Assembly: GCA_000620185.1 (NCBI GenBank)
Contig: JHVO01000008.1
Coordinates: 360,598 to 424,597 of the forward strand
DNA from: Geodermatophilaceae bacterium URHB0062
GTDB lineage: Bacteria; Actinomycetota; Actinomycetes; Mycobacteriales; Geodermatophilaceae
Direction: 5' to 3'
Length of the DNA stretch: 64,000 bases
Positions within the stretch are counted from its first letter, which is position 1. The number at the start of each line of letters is the position of its first letter. Positions 16,059 to 24,672 of this stretch are shown here, piece by piece. The translations under genes and the position numbers were made by a program. The notes below the pieces were generated by a model. That model was not told the origin of the DNA. It saw only the letters and a program-made list of their open reading frames with translations, and did no database searches.

Positions 16059-16493
16059 GTGTTCGTCGGCAGCTATCCGTTGCGGCTCGACGAGAAGGGC
16101 CGGCTCGCCCTCCCCGTCCGCTTCCGCGACCAGGTGTCCGGCGGCATGGTGATCAAGAAGGGCCAGGAGCGCTGCGTCTACGGCCTCACCATGGCCCGGG
16201 TCGCCGAGCAGAGCGCCGCGATGGCCGCGATGGCCCCCTCCGACACCGCCGGCGCACGCATGGCCGCCCGCATGAGCTTCGGCTCGATGGTCGAGATCGA
16301 GCCCGACAAGACGGGCCGCATCACCATTCCGGCCAGCCTCCGCGAGTACGCCGGGCTCGACCGGGACGTCGTCGTCGTGGGTGTGGACACCCGCTTCGAG
16401 ATCTGGGATTCCGCCACCTGGGACGCCTACGTGGCGGAGCAGGAGGCCGCCTACGCCGACATGGAGAGCGAGGGGATGCCGACGCTGTCGTGA
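16059..16493 (+). CDS. mraZ: Transcriptional regulator MraZ
   Basis: 144 residues from GTG. The family start [19 protein letters not shown] matches the usual MFLGTYxxxLDxKGR, so upstream in-frame codons are rejected. Two SpoVT/AbrB-like repeats are present, each with a DxKGR-type loop: [14 protein letters not shown] (about 10-23) and [16 protein letters not shown] (about 85-100). MraZ forms an octameric ring that binds phased repeats in its own promoter and controls the dcw cluster. The binding array lies at 15951-16000. A 418-base spacer separates it from rsmH. Confidence 0.95.
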   Translation: MFVGSYPLRLDEKGRLALPVRFRDQVSGGMVIKKGQERCVYGLTMARVAEQSAAMAAMAPSDTAGARMAARMSFGSMVEIEPDKTGRITIPASLREYAGLDRDVVVVGVDTRFEIWDSATWDAYVAEQEAAYADMESEGMPTLS

Positions 16494-16911
16494 TCCCGGG
16501 CACGCCGCCGCCCGCCGAGTCCGGTCCCGCAGTCGCCGCACGAGCCGCCTTCCCCGCGGCTCGACCGGTTCGAGCCCCAGCCGCCTTCCCCGCGGCTCGG
16601 TCCCGGAAGACCTGCGCACCGACCGGACGACGCACGCGGAGGCAGCCCACCGCCCCCGCGGGGCACCACCTGACGCTCTTCCCCGACGCCAGGCGGTCCC
16701 CGCGGGGGGCGGGCCACCCATCCGCACCCGGGGACGCGCCCCACTCCGCTCCACTTCCCCCACCGCGCCCCACCCCGCCCACTGCGCCCCACCGGCCCCC
16801 CTTCGCTCCACCGGAACCGATCCGCCCGTTCCGCAGCCCGCGCCCTCCCGCCGGGCGCCGGCGCGGGTCACCATCGCCGGAGGACCCCTGGACCCTCGAG
16901 AGGCAGCGACG
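16494..16911 (+). other. mraZ-rsmH spacer, no convincing gene
   Basis: 418 bases. An open frame covers it (16490-16915), but its translation is Pro/Arg/Ala-rich with no domain, and it overlaps both neighbours. The region holds a tandemly repeated hairpin (16541-16599), a very C-rich stretch (16735-16840) and a GGAGG at 16879-16883 too far from rsmH to be its ribosome site. It probably acts as a long leader or attenuator region, or contains a second dcw promoter. Confidence 0.5.
16541..16599 (+). repeat. Two direct copies of a GC hairpin
   Basis: A 21-base sequence at 16543-16563 recurs exactly at 16579-16599. Each copy contains AGCCGC and GCGGCT separated by CTTCCCC and can fold; the first extends to an 8-bp stem (16541-16548 with 16556-16563). 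Confidence 0.7.
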
Positions 16912-17907
16912 ATGAGCAGCACTGGCGGTGCCGCGGCGCCGGGCCCCTCGCGGCCGGCCGTGCACGTGCCCGTCCTCCTCGAGCGCGTCACCGAGCTCCT
17001 CGCCCCCGCCTGTGCCGCCGACGGCGCCGTCCTCGTGGACGCGACCCTCGGCCTGGCCGGCCACACGCTCGCCCTGCTCGACGCCCACCCGGGCCTCCGC
17101 GTCGTCGGGCTCGACCGTGACCCCGACGCCCGTGCCGAGGCCGCGCGCCGCATCGACGCCGCCGGCCACCGCGACCGCGTGACGCTCGTCCCGGCGGTCT
17201 TCGACGAGCTCCCCGACGTCCTCGCCCGGCTCGGCATCGGGGAGGTGCAGGGCGTGCTGTTCGACCTGGGCGTCTCCTCCCTCCAGCTGGACCGGCCCGA
17301 CCGGGGGTTCAGCTACTCCGCCGACGCGCCCCTCGACATGCGCATGGACCCGCAGGGCCCCCGCACCGCCGCCGACGTGGTGAACACCTATCCGCCGAAG
17401 GACCTCGCCCGCGTGCTGCGCGTCTACGGCGAGGAGCGGTTCGCCTCCCGCATCGCCGCGGCCATCGAGCGGGAGCGGCAGCGCGAGCCCTTCACCACCA
17501 CCGCGCGTCTCGCCGAGCTGGTCCGCGAGTCCATCCCGGCCGCCACCCGCCGCACCGGCGGCCACCCCGCCAAGCGGACCTTCCAGGCGCTGCGCATCGA
17601 GGTCAACGACGAACTGGGCGTCCTGGAGCGCGCCCTTCCCGCCGCGATCGAGGCGCTCGCCGTCGGCGGGCGCGTCGTCGTGATCACCTTCCACTCGCTC
17701 GAGGACCGGATCGTGAAGCAGACCCTGGCCGCCGAGGCCGTCGACCGCACCCCGCCGGGCCTGCCCGTGCCGCTGCCCGAGTACGGGCCGGTGCTGCGCC
17801 TGCTGACCCGCGGCGGGGAGGCCCCGTCGGACGACGAGGTGGCCACGAACTCCCGTGCCGCCTCCGCCCGAGTCCGCGCCGCCGAGCGCATCCGGCGGGC
17901 GGCATGA
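16912..17907 (+). CDS. rsmH: 16S rRNA (cytosine-1402-N4)-methyltransferase
   Basis: 331 residues from ATG, with a weak GAGAGG upstream. RsmH (MraW) methylates N4 of C1402 in 16S rRNA using S-adenosylmethionine. Recognised strings are [19 protein letters not shown] (motif I; the family usually has DATLGGGGHS), [28 protein letters not shown] and the C-terminal [11 protein letters not shown]. Length is typical. The stop overlaps the ftsL start (ATGA), the first of a chain of such overlaps running through the dcw cluster. Confidence 0.96.
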   Translation: MSSTGGAAAPGPSRPAVHVPVLLERVTELLAPACAADGAVLVDATLGLAGHTLALLDAHPGLRVVGLDRDPDARAEAARRIDAAGHRDRVTLVPAVFDELPDVLARLGIGEVQGVLFDLGVSSLQLDRPDRGFSYSADAPLDMRMDPQGPRTAADVVNTYPPKDLARVLRVYGEERFASRIAAAIERERQREPFTTTARLAELVRESIPAATRRTGGHPAKRTFQALRIEVNDELGVLERALPAAIEALAVGGRVVVITFHSLEDRIVKQTLAAEAVDRTPPGLPVPLPEYGPVLRLLTRGGEAPSDDEVATNSRAASARVRAAERIRRAA

Positions 17908-18605
17908 CCCGCGCCACGGCCCGCGCCGTCACCACGACGGCCCGGACGACGACGGACCGGACGACGACCCGCACGACGACGGCCCGGACCACGACGGCGA
18001 CCCCGCGCAGCACGCCCCGACCCACCGGCCGGGCGGTGCCGGCCCGGCCGGAGCTGCGCCTGGTGCCGTCGGTGCCGGCCCGCACCCGGCCGCGGGTCGC
18101 TCCCCGGTTCGGTTCGGGGCGTGCGCCCTTCGTGCTCCTGGTCGTGGCCCTGCTCGTGGGGACGACGCTGGGGCTGCTGATCCTCAACACGGCGATCGCC
18201 GTCGACTCGCTCAAGGCCACCCAGCTCCGAGCGGCGAACGCCGAGCGGGCGCAGCAGGTGCAGAGCCTCGAGCAGCGGGTCGTCGCCGGGGGGACGCCGG
18301 AGCGGATCGCCGCCGCCGCGGCGGCCGCCGGCATGGTCCCCGCTGGACCCGCCGCCTTCCTCGTGATCGCCCCCGACGGCAGCTCCACCCTGCGCGGCAC
18401 CCCGGAACCGGCCGCGGCCCCACCGGCGCCCGCGTCCCCGGCGCCCGCGTCCCCGGCGCCCGCGTCCCCGTCGCCCGCGTCCCCGTCGCCCGCGTCCCCG
18501 TCGCCGGCCACCCAGTCGCCGGCCACGCAGTCACCGGCCGCCCAGTCACCGGCGGCGCAGTCGCCCACGTCTCCGGCGCCTGCCTCCCCGTCGCCGGCGG
18601 GCTGA
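17904..18605 (+). CDS. ftsL: Cell division protein FtsL (divergent, with repeat-rich tails)
   Basis: 233 residues, larger than usual. The N-terminal cytoplasmic part is Thr/Arg-rich ([21 protein letters not shown], residues 10-30). A single transmembrane helix (about 76-97) and a short coiled coil ([21 protein letters not shown], 102-122) form the FtsL/DivIC-like core that pairs with FtsQ and DivIC. After residue 168 the protein is a Pro/Ala/Ser low-complexity tail with PAPAS units, presumably outside the membrane. Identification rests on position between rsmH and ftsI plus TM-coiled-coil topology, since FtsL sequence is poorly conserved. Confidence 0.85.
   Translation: MTRATARAVTTTARTTTDRTTTRTTTARTTTATPRSTPRPTGRAVPARPELRLVPSVPARTRPRVAPRFGSGRAPFVLLVVALLVGTTLGLLILNTAIAVDSLKATQLRAANAERAQQVQSLEQRVVAGGTPERIAAAAAAAGMVPAGPAAFLVIAPDGSSTLRGTPEPAAAPPAPASPAPASPAPASPSPASPSPASPSPATQSPATQSPAAQSPAAQSPTSPAPASPSPAG
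18425..18499 (+). repeat. 15-bp tandem repeat in the ftsL tail
   Basis: Five 15-bp units (three identical, two with a G-to-T change near the start) encode [10 protein letters not shown]. In frame; likely to vary in copy number between strains. Confidence 0.85.
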
Positions 18606-18607
18606 GC

Positions 18608-20476
18608 GTGTCCAGCACCTCCCGCGGCCCAGGAGGCGGCACTCGCTCCGGCGGCCGCACGCCCGCCCAGCGCCCCGCCCCGCTCCGGGGTGGCGAGGGT
18701 CCCTTCGTTCCCCGCCGCGCGCCCGGCACCCGGCGCAGCGGCGCGGGCCTGTCGATGGACCAGCGCGGTCTGCGCAACCGCTGGGGCCTGATCGTCATGA
18801 TCACGCTGCTGGTCCTGGTGGTCGGGCGGCTGGCGGTGCTGCAGGGCGTCGACGGCGCCGCGTACGCCAGCGCCGCCGAGCAGGACCGGCTGCGCACCTA
18901 TCCGATCGCTTCGCTGCGGGGCCAGGTGCTCGACCGCGACGGGCGCCCGTTCGCCTACACCGTCGACGCGTCCCGCGTGGTGGCCGACCCGACGGTGGTC
19001 GAGAGCCCGACCCGCGCCGCGCACGAGCTCAGCCCGCTGCTCCACGTCCCCGAGGCCGACCTGACCCGCAAGCTCTCGCAGGACGGTCGCTACGTCGTCC
19101 TGGCGTCGCAGGTGGCGCCGGAGACCGTCGACGCCATCGAAGCTCTCAGGCTCGCCGGTGTCCTGTTCGAGGACGACCCGGTGCGGCTCTACCCGGCCGG
19201 CACCGTCGGTGGGCAGGTCGTGGGCTTCGTCGGCAAGGAGGGCGCCGGTCTCGCGGGCATCGAGCAGACGTTCGACGACGAGCTGGCCGGCGTCCCGGGT
19301 GAGCGGCGGGTGGAGGTCGGCAGCGGCGGCAACCCCATCCCGTCGGGGATCGACGAGTCCACCCCCGCCAAGGACGGCAGCACCGTCACCCTGACCATCG
19401 ACGAGGACCTGCAGTACGTGACCCAGAAGCGCCTCGGGGAAGCCTGCTCCGACGGCGACACCACCCAGGGGTCAGCGGTCGTCCTCGACGTGAAGACCGG
19501 CCAGGTGATGGCGATGGCCTCCTGCCCCGGCTTCGACCCGACCAACGCCCGGAAGACCGATCCGAAGCTGCTGGGCAACCCCGCGGTCTCCGACGTCTTC
19601 GAGCCCGGCTCGGTGATGAAGGCGGTGACCGTCTCCGCCGCCCTGGAGGAGGGCGTCGCGCATCCCGACAGCGTGCTCACCGTCGACGGGAAGATCGATG
19701 CCGGCGACCACGTCGTGCGCGACTCCCACGTCCACGGACCGATCGACTACACGGTGACCGGCATCATCGCAAAGTCCAGCAACGTGGGCACGATCATGCT
19801 CGCGCGCAAGATCGGGGACGAGAAGCTCGAGCACTACATGCGCGCCTTCGGGATCGGCAGCACCACCGGCGTGGAGCTGCCGGGCGAGAGCCGGGGCATC
19901 CTCGAGAGCTCCGCGGACTGGACTGCCAGCCGCGCGGCCAACGTGCCCATCGGCCAGGGCGTCTCGGTGACGACCGTGCAGCTCGCCTCGATCTACCAGA
20001 CCATCGCCAACGACGGGGTCCGGATCCCGCCGCGCATCGTCCGGTCGGTGACGTCGCCGGACGGGACGGCGCGCGCGGCGAAGCAGGCGCAGGCGACCCG
20101 CGTGATCAGCGCGTCGACCGCCGCCGACATGAGGTACATGCTCGAGGCCGTCGTCGGCGAGGGTGGCACCGCGCCGCGGGGGGCGATCGAGGGCTTCCGC
20201 GTCGGAGGGAAGACCGGCACCGCGCAGCGGCCCAACCCCGACTGCGGCTGTTACCGCGGTGGCGGCTACGTCACCTCCTTCGTCGGCTTCGCGCCCGCGG
20301 ACCACCCCCGGTACGTCGTCGCCGTCGACCTCGAGCGGCCCACCGGCGGTGGCGACGGCGGCGGCGTGGCGGCCCCCGTCTTCGCCGACGTGATGCGCTA
20401 CGCCCTCACCGCGGCCGGCGTGGTGCCCTCCGGCTCTCCCCGCCCCGACTTCGCCCTCACCGCCACCACTCCCTGA
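18608..20476 (+). CDS. ftsI: Septal peptidoglycan transpeptidase FtsI (PBP3, class B)
   Basis: 622 residues from the GTG two bases after the ftsL stop. A basic Gly/Arg/Pro-rich cytoplasmic N-terminus precedes one transmembrane helix (about 58-76) and the class B dimerisation domain (about 80-270). The penicillin-binding domain has Ser335 in SVMK (catalytic SxxK), S390-S391-N392 and K535-T-G. FtsI cross-links septal peptidoglycan with FtsW. The C-terminal region contains a Cys pair (PNPDCGCYRGGGY) just after KTG, an unusual insertion that may form a disulfide. Confidence 0.96.
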   Translation: MSSTSRGPGGGTRSGGRTPAQRPAPLRGGEGPFVPRRAPGTRRSGAGLSMDQRGLRNRWGLIVMITLLVLVVGRLAVLQGVDGAAYASAAEQDRLRTYPIASLRGQVLDRDGRPFAYTVDASRVVADPTVVESPTRAAHELSPLLHVPEADLTRKLSQDGRYVVLASQVAPETVDAIEALRLAGVLFEDDPVRLYPAGTVGGQVVGFVGKEGAGLAGIEQTFDDELAGVPGERRVEVGSGGNPIPSGIDESTPAKDGSTVTLTIDEDLQYVTQKRLGEACSDGDTTQGSAVVLDVKTGQVMAMASCPGFDPTNARKTDPKLLGNPAVSDVFEPGSVMKAVTVSAALEEGVAHPDSVLTVDGKIDAGDHVVRDSHVHGPIDYTVTGIIAKSSNVGTIMLARKIGDEKLEHYMRAFGIGSTTGVELPGESRGILESSADWTASRAANVPIGQGVSVTTVQLASIYQTIANDGVRIPPRIVRSVTSPDGTARAAKQAQATRVISASTAADMRYMLEAVVGEGGTAPRGAIEGFRVGGKTGTAQRPNPDCGCYRGGGYVTSFVGFAPADHPRYVVAVDLERPTGGGDGGGVAAPVFADVMRYALTAAGVVPSGSPRPDFALTATTP

Positions 20477-20565
20477 CGACCCGCGTCGCGGGGTCGCGGG
20501 CCCCTCAGGGGGTGCGCCGCGCCCGGGACGGGGCCGAGCTGCACGGCCGCCGGAACCCCCGCCGG

Positions 20566-20571
20566 TAGATT
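20566..20571 (+). promoter_or_regulatory. -10 hexamer TAGATT before murE
   Basis: TAGATT lies 8 nt before the murE GTG, in the only gap (103 bases) between ftsI and murE. It suggests an internal promoter in the dcw cluster giving a nearly leaderless mRNA. Confidence 0.55.
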
Positions 20572-20579
20572 GGAGCCCC

Positions 20580-22172
20580 GTGACCCCGATCGACTCCGGG
20601 TCGGCACCCCGGGCCGCGGGGAACCGGCCGCAGAACGAGCCCCTGCCGCTCAGTGCCTTGGCCGACCTCGTCGGTGCGACGGTGGGCGCGGTGGGGGGCT
20701 CGGCCGCCGCCGACCCGCCGGTGCGCGGGGTGACGCTGGCCTCCGGCGAGGTCCGGCCCGGCGACCTGTACGCGGCCCTCCCGGGTGCCCGCACGCACGG
20801 GATCCGGTATGTGGCGGACGCCGTCGCGCGCGGAGCGGTCGCGGTGCTGACCGATCCCACCGGCCGCGACGAGGCGGCCGCCACGGGCCTGCCGGTCTGC
20901 GTCGTCGACGACCCCCGCGCCGTCCTCGGCGCCGTCGCCGACCGCGTCTACGGCGAGCCCAGCGGCCGGCTCCGGGTCATCGGCATCACCGGCACCAACG
21001 GCAAGACCACGACCGCGTACCTGGTGGAGTCCGGGCTCGCCGCCGCCGGGCTGGGCACCGGGCTGATCGGCACGGTCCAGACCCGCACCCGCGGCCGGGA
21101 CGCCGACGGCAGCCCGACCGTGACCGAGATCCCGAGCGTGCGCACCACGCCGGAGGCGCCGGCCCTGCACGCCCTCCTCGCCGACATGGCCGACCAAGGG
21201 GTGTCGGCCGTGGTCATGGAGGTCTCCAGCCACGCGCTCGTCCTGGGCCGGGTCGGCGGTGTCCGCTTCGCCGCGGCCGGCTTCACCAACCTCGGCCGCG
21301 ACCACCTCGACTTCCACGGCGACCTCGAGGAGTACTTCCAGGCCAAGGCGCTGCTCTTCGACGGCCGGGCGGCCGTCGACGTGGTGGACGTCGACGACGC
21401 GGCCGGGCGCCGGCTCGCCGACCGCCCGGACCGGCCGCGGCCGGTCACGGTGTCGAGCGGCGACCCCGCGGCCGACTGGTGGGCCGCCGACGTGACCGCG
21501 ACGCCCGACGGTGGATCGGCGTTCACCCTGCACGGCCCGGGCGGCCGCAGCTGGCCCGCGCGCCTCCGCCTCCCCGGACGCTTCAACGTGGCCAACGCGG
21601 TGCTGGCCGTCGCCCTCCTCGACGCCGTCGGCATCGACGCCGGGACGGCGCTGTCCGGGCTGGCCGACACGGTCGTCCCCGGCCGCATGGAGCCGGTCGA
21701 CGCCGGTCAGCCGTTCGTCGCCGTCGTCGACTACGCGCACACGCCCGACGCCGTCACCACCGCCCTCGGCGCGCTGCGCGGCGCCACCCGCGGAAGGCTG
21801 ATCACCGTGCTGGGCTGCGGGGGCGATCGCGACCCCGGCAAGCGGCCCGCGATGGGTGCGGCCGCGGCAGCGGGCAGCGACGTCCTCGTGGTCACCGACG
21901 ACAACCCGCGGTCGGAGGACCCGGCCGCCATCCGGGCCGCGATGCTCGCCGGGGTGGCCGACATCCCCGAGGCCTCCCGCGCCGAGGTGCTGGAGGTGGG
22001 GGACCGGCGCGAGGCCCTGCGCACCGCCGTGGCCCTCGCGCGGCCGGGCGACACGCTGCTCGTCGCCGGCAAGGGCCACGAGACCGGCCAGGAGGTCGAC
22101 GGTCAGGTGCACCACTTCGACGACCGCGAGGTCCTGCGCGAGGTCCTCGCGGGCCTGAAGGCGGACGCATGA
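20580..22172 (+). CDS. murE: UDP-MurNAc-L-Ala-D-Glu:meso-diaminopimelate ligase
   Basis: 530 residues. Three-domain Mur ligase: N-terminal UMAGS-binding domain, central ATPase domain with GTNGKTT (138-144), and C-terminal domain carrying DNPR (441-444), the motif that selects meso-diaminopimelate rather than lysine. Other family strings are EVSSHAL, FTNLGRDHLDFHG and KGHETGQ. It adds the third residue of the peptidoglycan stem peptide in the cytoplasm. The GTG start is supported by the leaderless promoter 8 nt upstream. The stop overlaps the murF ATG. Confidence 0.96.
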   Translation: MTPIDSGSAPRAAGNRPQNEPLPLSALADLVGATVGAVGGSAAADPPVRGVTLASGEVRPGDLYAALPGARTHGIRYVADAVARGAVAVLTDPTGRDEAAATGLPVCVVDDPRAVLGAVADRVYGEPSGRLRVIGITGTNGKTTTAYLVESGLAAAGLGTGLIGTVQTRTRGRDADGSPTVTEIPSVRTTPEAPALHALLADMADQGVSAVVMEVSSHALVLGRVGGVRFAAAGFTNLGRDHLDFHGDLEEYFQAKALLFDGRAAVDVVDVDDAAGRRLADRPDRPRPVTVSSGDPAADWWAADVTATPDGGSAFTLHGPGGRSWPARLRLPGRFNVANAVLAVALLDAVGIDAGTALSGLADTVVPGRMEPVDAGQPFVAVVDYAHTPDAVTTALGALRGATRGRLITVLGCGGDRDPGKRPAMGAAAAAGSDVLVVTDDNPRSEDPAAIRAAMLAGVADIPEASRAEVLEVGDRREALRTAVALARPGDTLLVAGKGHETGQEVDGQVHHFDDREVLREVLAGLKADA

Positions 22173-23599
22173 TCCGGCTGAGCCTGGCCGAGGTGGCGCA
22201 GCTGACCGGCGGCGAACTGACCGGCGGCGCCGACGGTACCGCGGTCGTGACCGGCGGCGTCACCCTCGACTCCCGCACCGTGGCCGCGGGCGACCTGTTC
22301 GTCGCGTTCACGGGGGAGCGGGTCGACGGGCACGACTTCCTCGGGGCGGCCGCCGCGGCCGGCGCCGTCGGGGCCCTGACCACGCGGCCGGGCGACGCGC
22401 TGCCCTGCGTCGTCGTGCCCGACACCGTGGCGGCGCTGGGCCGGCTGGCCGCAGGCGTGCACGAGCGGCTGGCGGGAGGACAGGGGCTCATCACCCTGGG
22501 CATCACCGGCTCGTCGGGGAAGACCTCGACCAAGGACCTGCTGGGCCAGGTGCTCGCCGCGGCCGGCCCCACGGTCAGCCCGCCCGGCTCGTTCAACAAC
22601 GACATCGGGCTGCCGCTCACGGTGCTCAGCGCCGACGAGACGACCCGCTACCTGGTCCTCGAGATGGGCGCGCGTGGCCGCGGGCACATCGCCCGGCTGT
22701 GCCGCGTCGCCCCGCCGCGCATCGGCGTCGTCCTCAACGTCGGGTCGGCCCACCTGGGCGAGTTCGGCAGCCCCGAGGGCATCGCGCAGGCGAAGGGGGA
22801 GCTCGTCGAGGCGCTTCCCGCCGACGGCACCGCCGTCCTCAACGCCGACGACCCCCGGGTGCTCGGCATGGCGACGCGCACGCGCGCCCGCGTCATGACG
22901 ACCGGCCGCGGCCCCGACGCCGAGGTGCGGGCCGCCGGTGTCTCCCTCGACGACTCCGCCCGCGCCCGGTTCACCCTGGTCGTGCCGGGCGAGGAGCACC
23001 CGGTCGCCCTGCAGGTCGTCGGCGAGCACCAGGTGGCCAACGCCCTGTCGGCGGCGGGCGCCGCCCTGGCCGCGGGCATGCCGGCGGCCGACGTGGCCGC
23101 CGCGCTGTCCGCGGCCGGCTCTCGGAGCCGCTGGCGCATGGAGGTCGAGCGGCGTCCCGACGGCGTCACCGTCGTCAACGACGCCTACAACGCCAACCCC
23201 GAGTCGATGCGGGCCGCCCTCGCGGCGCTGACGCAGCTGCCGGGCACCCGGCGGATCGCCGTCCTCGGGGCGATGGCGGAGCTCGGACCGGACGCGTCGG
23301 TCGAGCACGAGCGGCTGGGCCGCGACGCCGCCGCGGCGGGGATCGACCTGGTCATGGCCGTCGGGACCGATGCGGTAGGCATAGCCGACGGCGCGACCGC
23401 CGCCGGAGGTCGCGCAGGGGAGGAGTCGGTGCACGTGCCGGACCGGGCCGCAGCACGCGAGCTGCTGGGGACGCTGCTGCGTCCCGGCGACGTGGTGCTG
23501 GTGAAGGCCAGCCGGTCCTACGGGCTCGAGCTGCTCGCCGCCGACCTGCTCCGCGACGGGGCCGGCCGGGACGACGACCGGGACGAGGGCATCGCGTGA
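22169..23599 (+). CDS. murF: UDP-MurNAc-tripeptide:D-Ala-D-Ala ligase
   Basis: 476 residues from the ATG overlapping the murE stop. ATP-binding GSSGKTST begins at residue 114 (Lys118). Further Mur-ligase motifs are SFNNDIGLPLTVL, LEMGARGRGHI, NVGSAHLGEFGS, NDAYNANPESM and the terminal VKASRSYGLE. MurF attaches the D-Ala-D-Ala dipeptide to complete UDP-MurNAc-pentapeptide in the cytoplasm. Length and domain order are normal. Its last codons overlap the mraY GTG (GTGA). Confidence 0.96.
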   Translation: MIRLSLAEVAQLTGGELTGGADGTAVVTGGVTLDSRTVAAGDLFVAFTGERVDGHDFLGAAAAAGAVGALTTRPGDALPCVVVPDTVAALGRLAAGVHERLAGGQGLITLGITGSSGKTSTKDLLGQVLAAAGPTVSPPGSFNNDIGLPLTVLSADETTRYLVLEMGARGRGHIARLCRVAPPRIGVVLNVGSAHLGEFGSPEGIAQAKGELVEALPADGTAVLNADDPRVLGMATRTRARVMTTGRGPDAEVRAAGVSLDDSARARFTLVVPGEEHPVALQVVGEHQVANALSAAGAALAAGMPAADVAAALSAAGSRSRWRMEVERRPDGVTVVNDAYNANPESMRAALAALTQLPGTRRIAVLGAMAELGPDASVEHERLGRDAAAAGIDLVMAVGTDAVGIADGATAAGGRAGEESVHVPDRAAARELLGTLLRPGDVVLVKASRSYGLELLAADLLRDGAGRDDDRDEGIA

Positions 23600-24672
23600 G
23601 ATCGGTCCTCATCGCGGCCGGGCTCGGGCTGATCCTGTCGATCCTGTTCACGCCGCTGGCGATCCGCGCCTTCCGGCGGCAGGGCATGGGCCAGGAGATC
23701 CGGGACGACGGCCCCGAGAGCCACCTGTCGAAGAAGGGCACGCCCACGATGGGCGGCACCGTCATCGTCGGGGCCACCGTCTTCGGCTACGCCGTCGCGC
23801 ACATGTTCCTCAGCGACCAGGCGAACTGGGGTTTCACCGTCAGCGGCGTCCTGCTGCTGTTCCTGATGGTCGGCATGGGCACCGTCGGCTTCCTCGACGA
23901 CTACCTCAAGATCAGGCACCGCCGCAGCCTGGGGCTGAACAAGACCGCCAAGCTGGTCGGCCAGCTGCTGGTGGGTGTCACCTTCGCGATCGCCGCCATC
24001 AGCATCCCGAACAAGCGGCTGACCGCCGCCTCGCCCGTCGTCTCCTACGTCCGCGACATCGCGCCGCTCACCCTCGGGCCGATCCTGTTCGTGATCCTGG
24101 CCTACCTGTTCATCGCCGGGTTCTCCAACGCCGTGAACCTCACCGACGGCCTGGACGGGCTGGCCGCCGGAGCCTCGGCGATGGTGTTCGGCTCCTACGT
24201 GATCATCTCGTTCTGGCAGTTCACCCACGACTGCGCCACCAAGGTCATCGACGGCTGCTACGAGGTGCGCGACCCGCTGGACGTGACGCTCGTGGCGGCC
24301 GCCGCGATGGGGGCCTGCCTGGGCTTCCTGTGGTGGAACACGAGTCCCGCCTGGATCTTCATGGGCGACACCGGGTCGCTGGCGCTGGGCGGCCTGCTGT
24401 CGGGCCTGGCGATCGTCACCCGCACGGAGCTGCTGCTCGTCGTCCTCGGCGGGCTCTTCGTCGCGGTCACCCTCTCGGTGGTCATCCAGGTCGCGTTCTT
24501 CCGCGCCACCCGGCGCCGGGTCTTCCGGATGGCACCGCTGCACCACCACTTCGAGCTGGCCGGCTGGACGGAGCAGACCGTCATCGTGCGGTTCTGGCTG
24601 GTGACGGCGATGGCGGTCGCGTTCGGCCTCGGCCTCTTCTACGCCGACTGGCTCCGCTTCGCCGGGCTATGA
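23596..24672 (+). CDS. mraY: Phospho-MurNAc-pentapeptide translocase
   Basis: 358 residues with about ten transmembrane helices. MraY transfers phospho-MurNAc-pentapeptide to undecaprenyl phosphate, making lipid I at the inner face of the membrane. Active-site strings: Asp101-Asp102 (GFLDDYLK), NLTDGLDG (181-188), FMGDTGSLALGG and the histidine cluster LHHHFE. The GTG start gives the normal length and an N-terminal first helix; longer in-frame starts lie inside murF and are rejected. The stop overlaps murD (ATGA). Confidence 0.96.
   Translation: MRSVLIAAGLGLILSILFTPLAIRAFRRQGMGQEIRDDGPESHLSKKGTPTMGGTVIVGATVFGYAVAHMFLSDQANWGFTVSGVLLLFLMVGMGTVGFLDDYLKIRHRRSLGLNKTAKLVGQLLVGVTFAIAAISIPNKRLTAASPVVSYVRDIAPLTLGPILFVILAYLFIAGFSNAVNLTDGLDGLAAGASAMVFGSYVIISFWQFTHDCATKVIDGCYEVRDPLDVTLVAAAAMGACLGFLWWNTSPAWIFMGDTGSLALGGLLSGLAIVTRTELLLVVLGGLFVAVTLSVVIQVAFFRATRRRVFRMAPLHHHFELAGWTEQTVIVRFWLVTAMAVAFGLGLFYADWLRFAGL

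Noticed and set aside
16490..16915. An open frame filling the mraZ-rsmH gap.
   Set aside because: Pro/Arg/Ala-rich translation without domains, overlapping both neighbours and containing the hairpin duplication.
20487..20536. A possible eighth copy of the dispersed repeat between ftsI and murE (CGGGACGGGGCC).
   Set aside because: Only the right arm resembles the family; the left arm and inner stem do not match.
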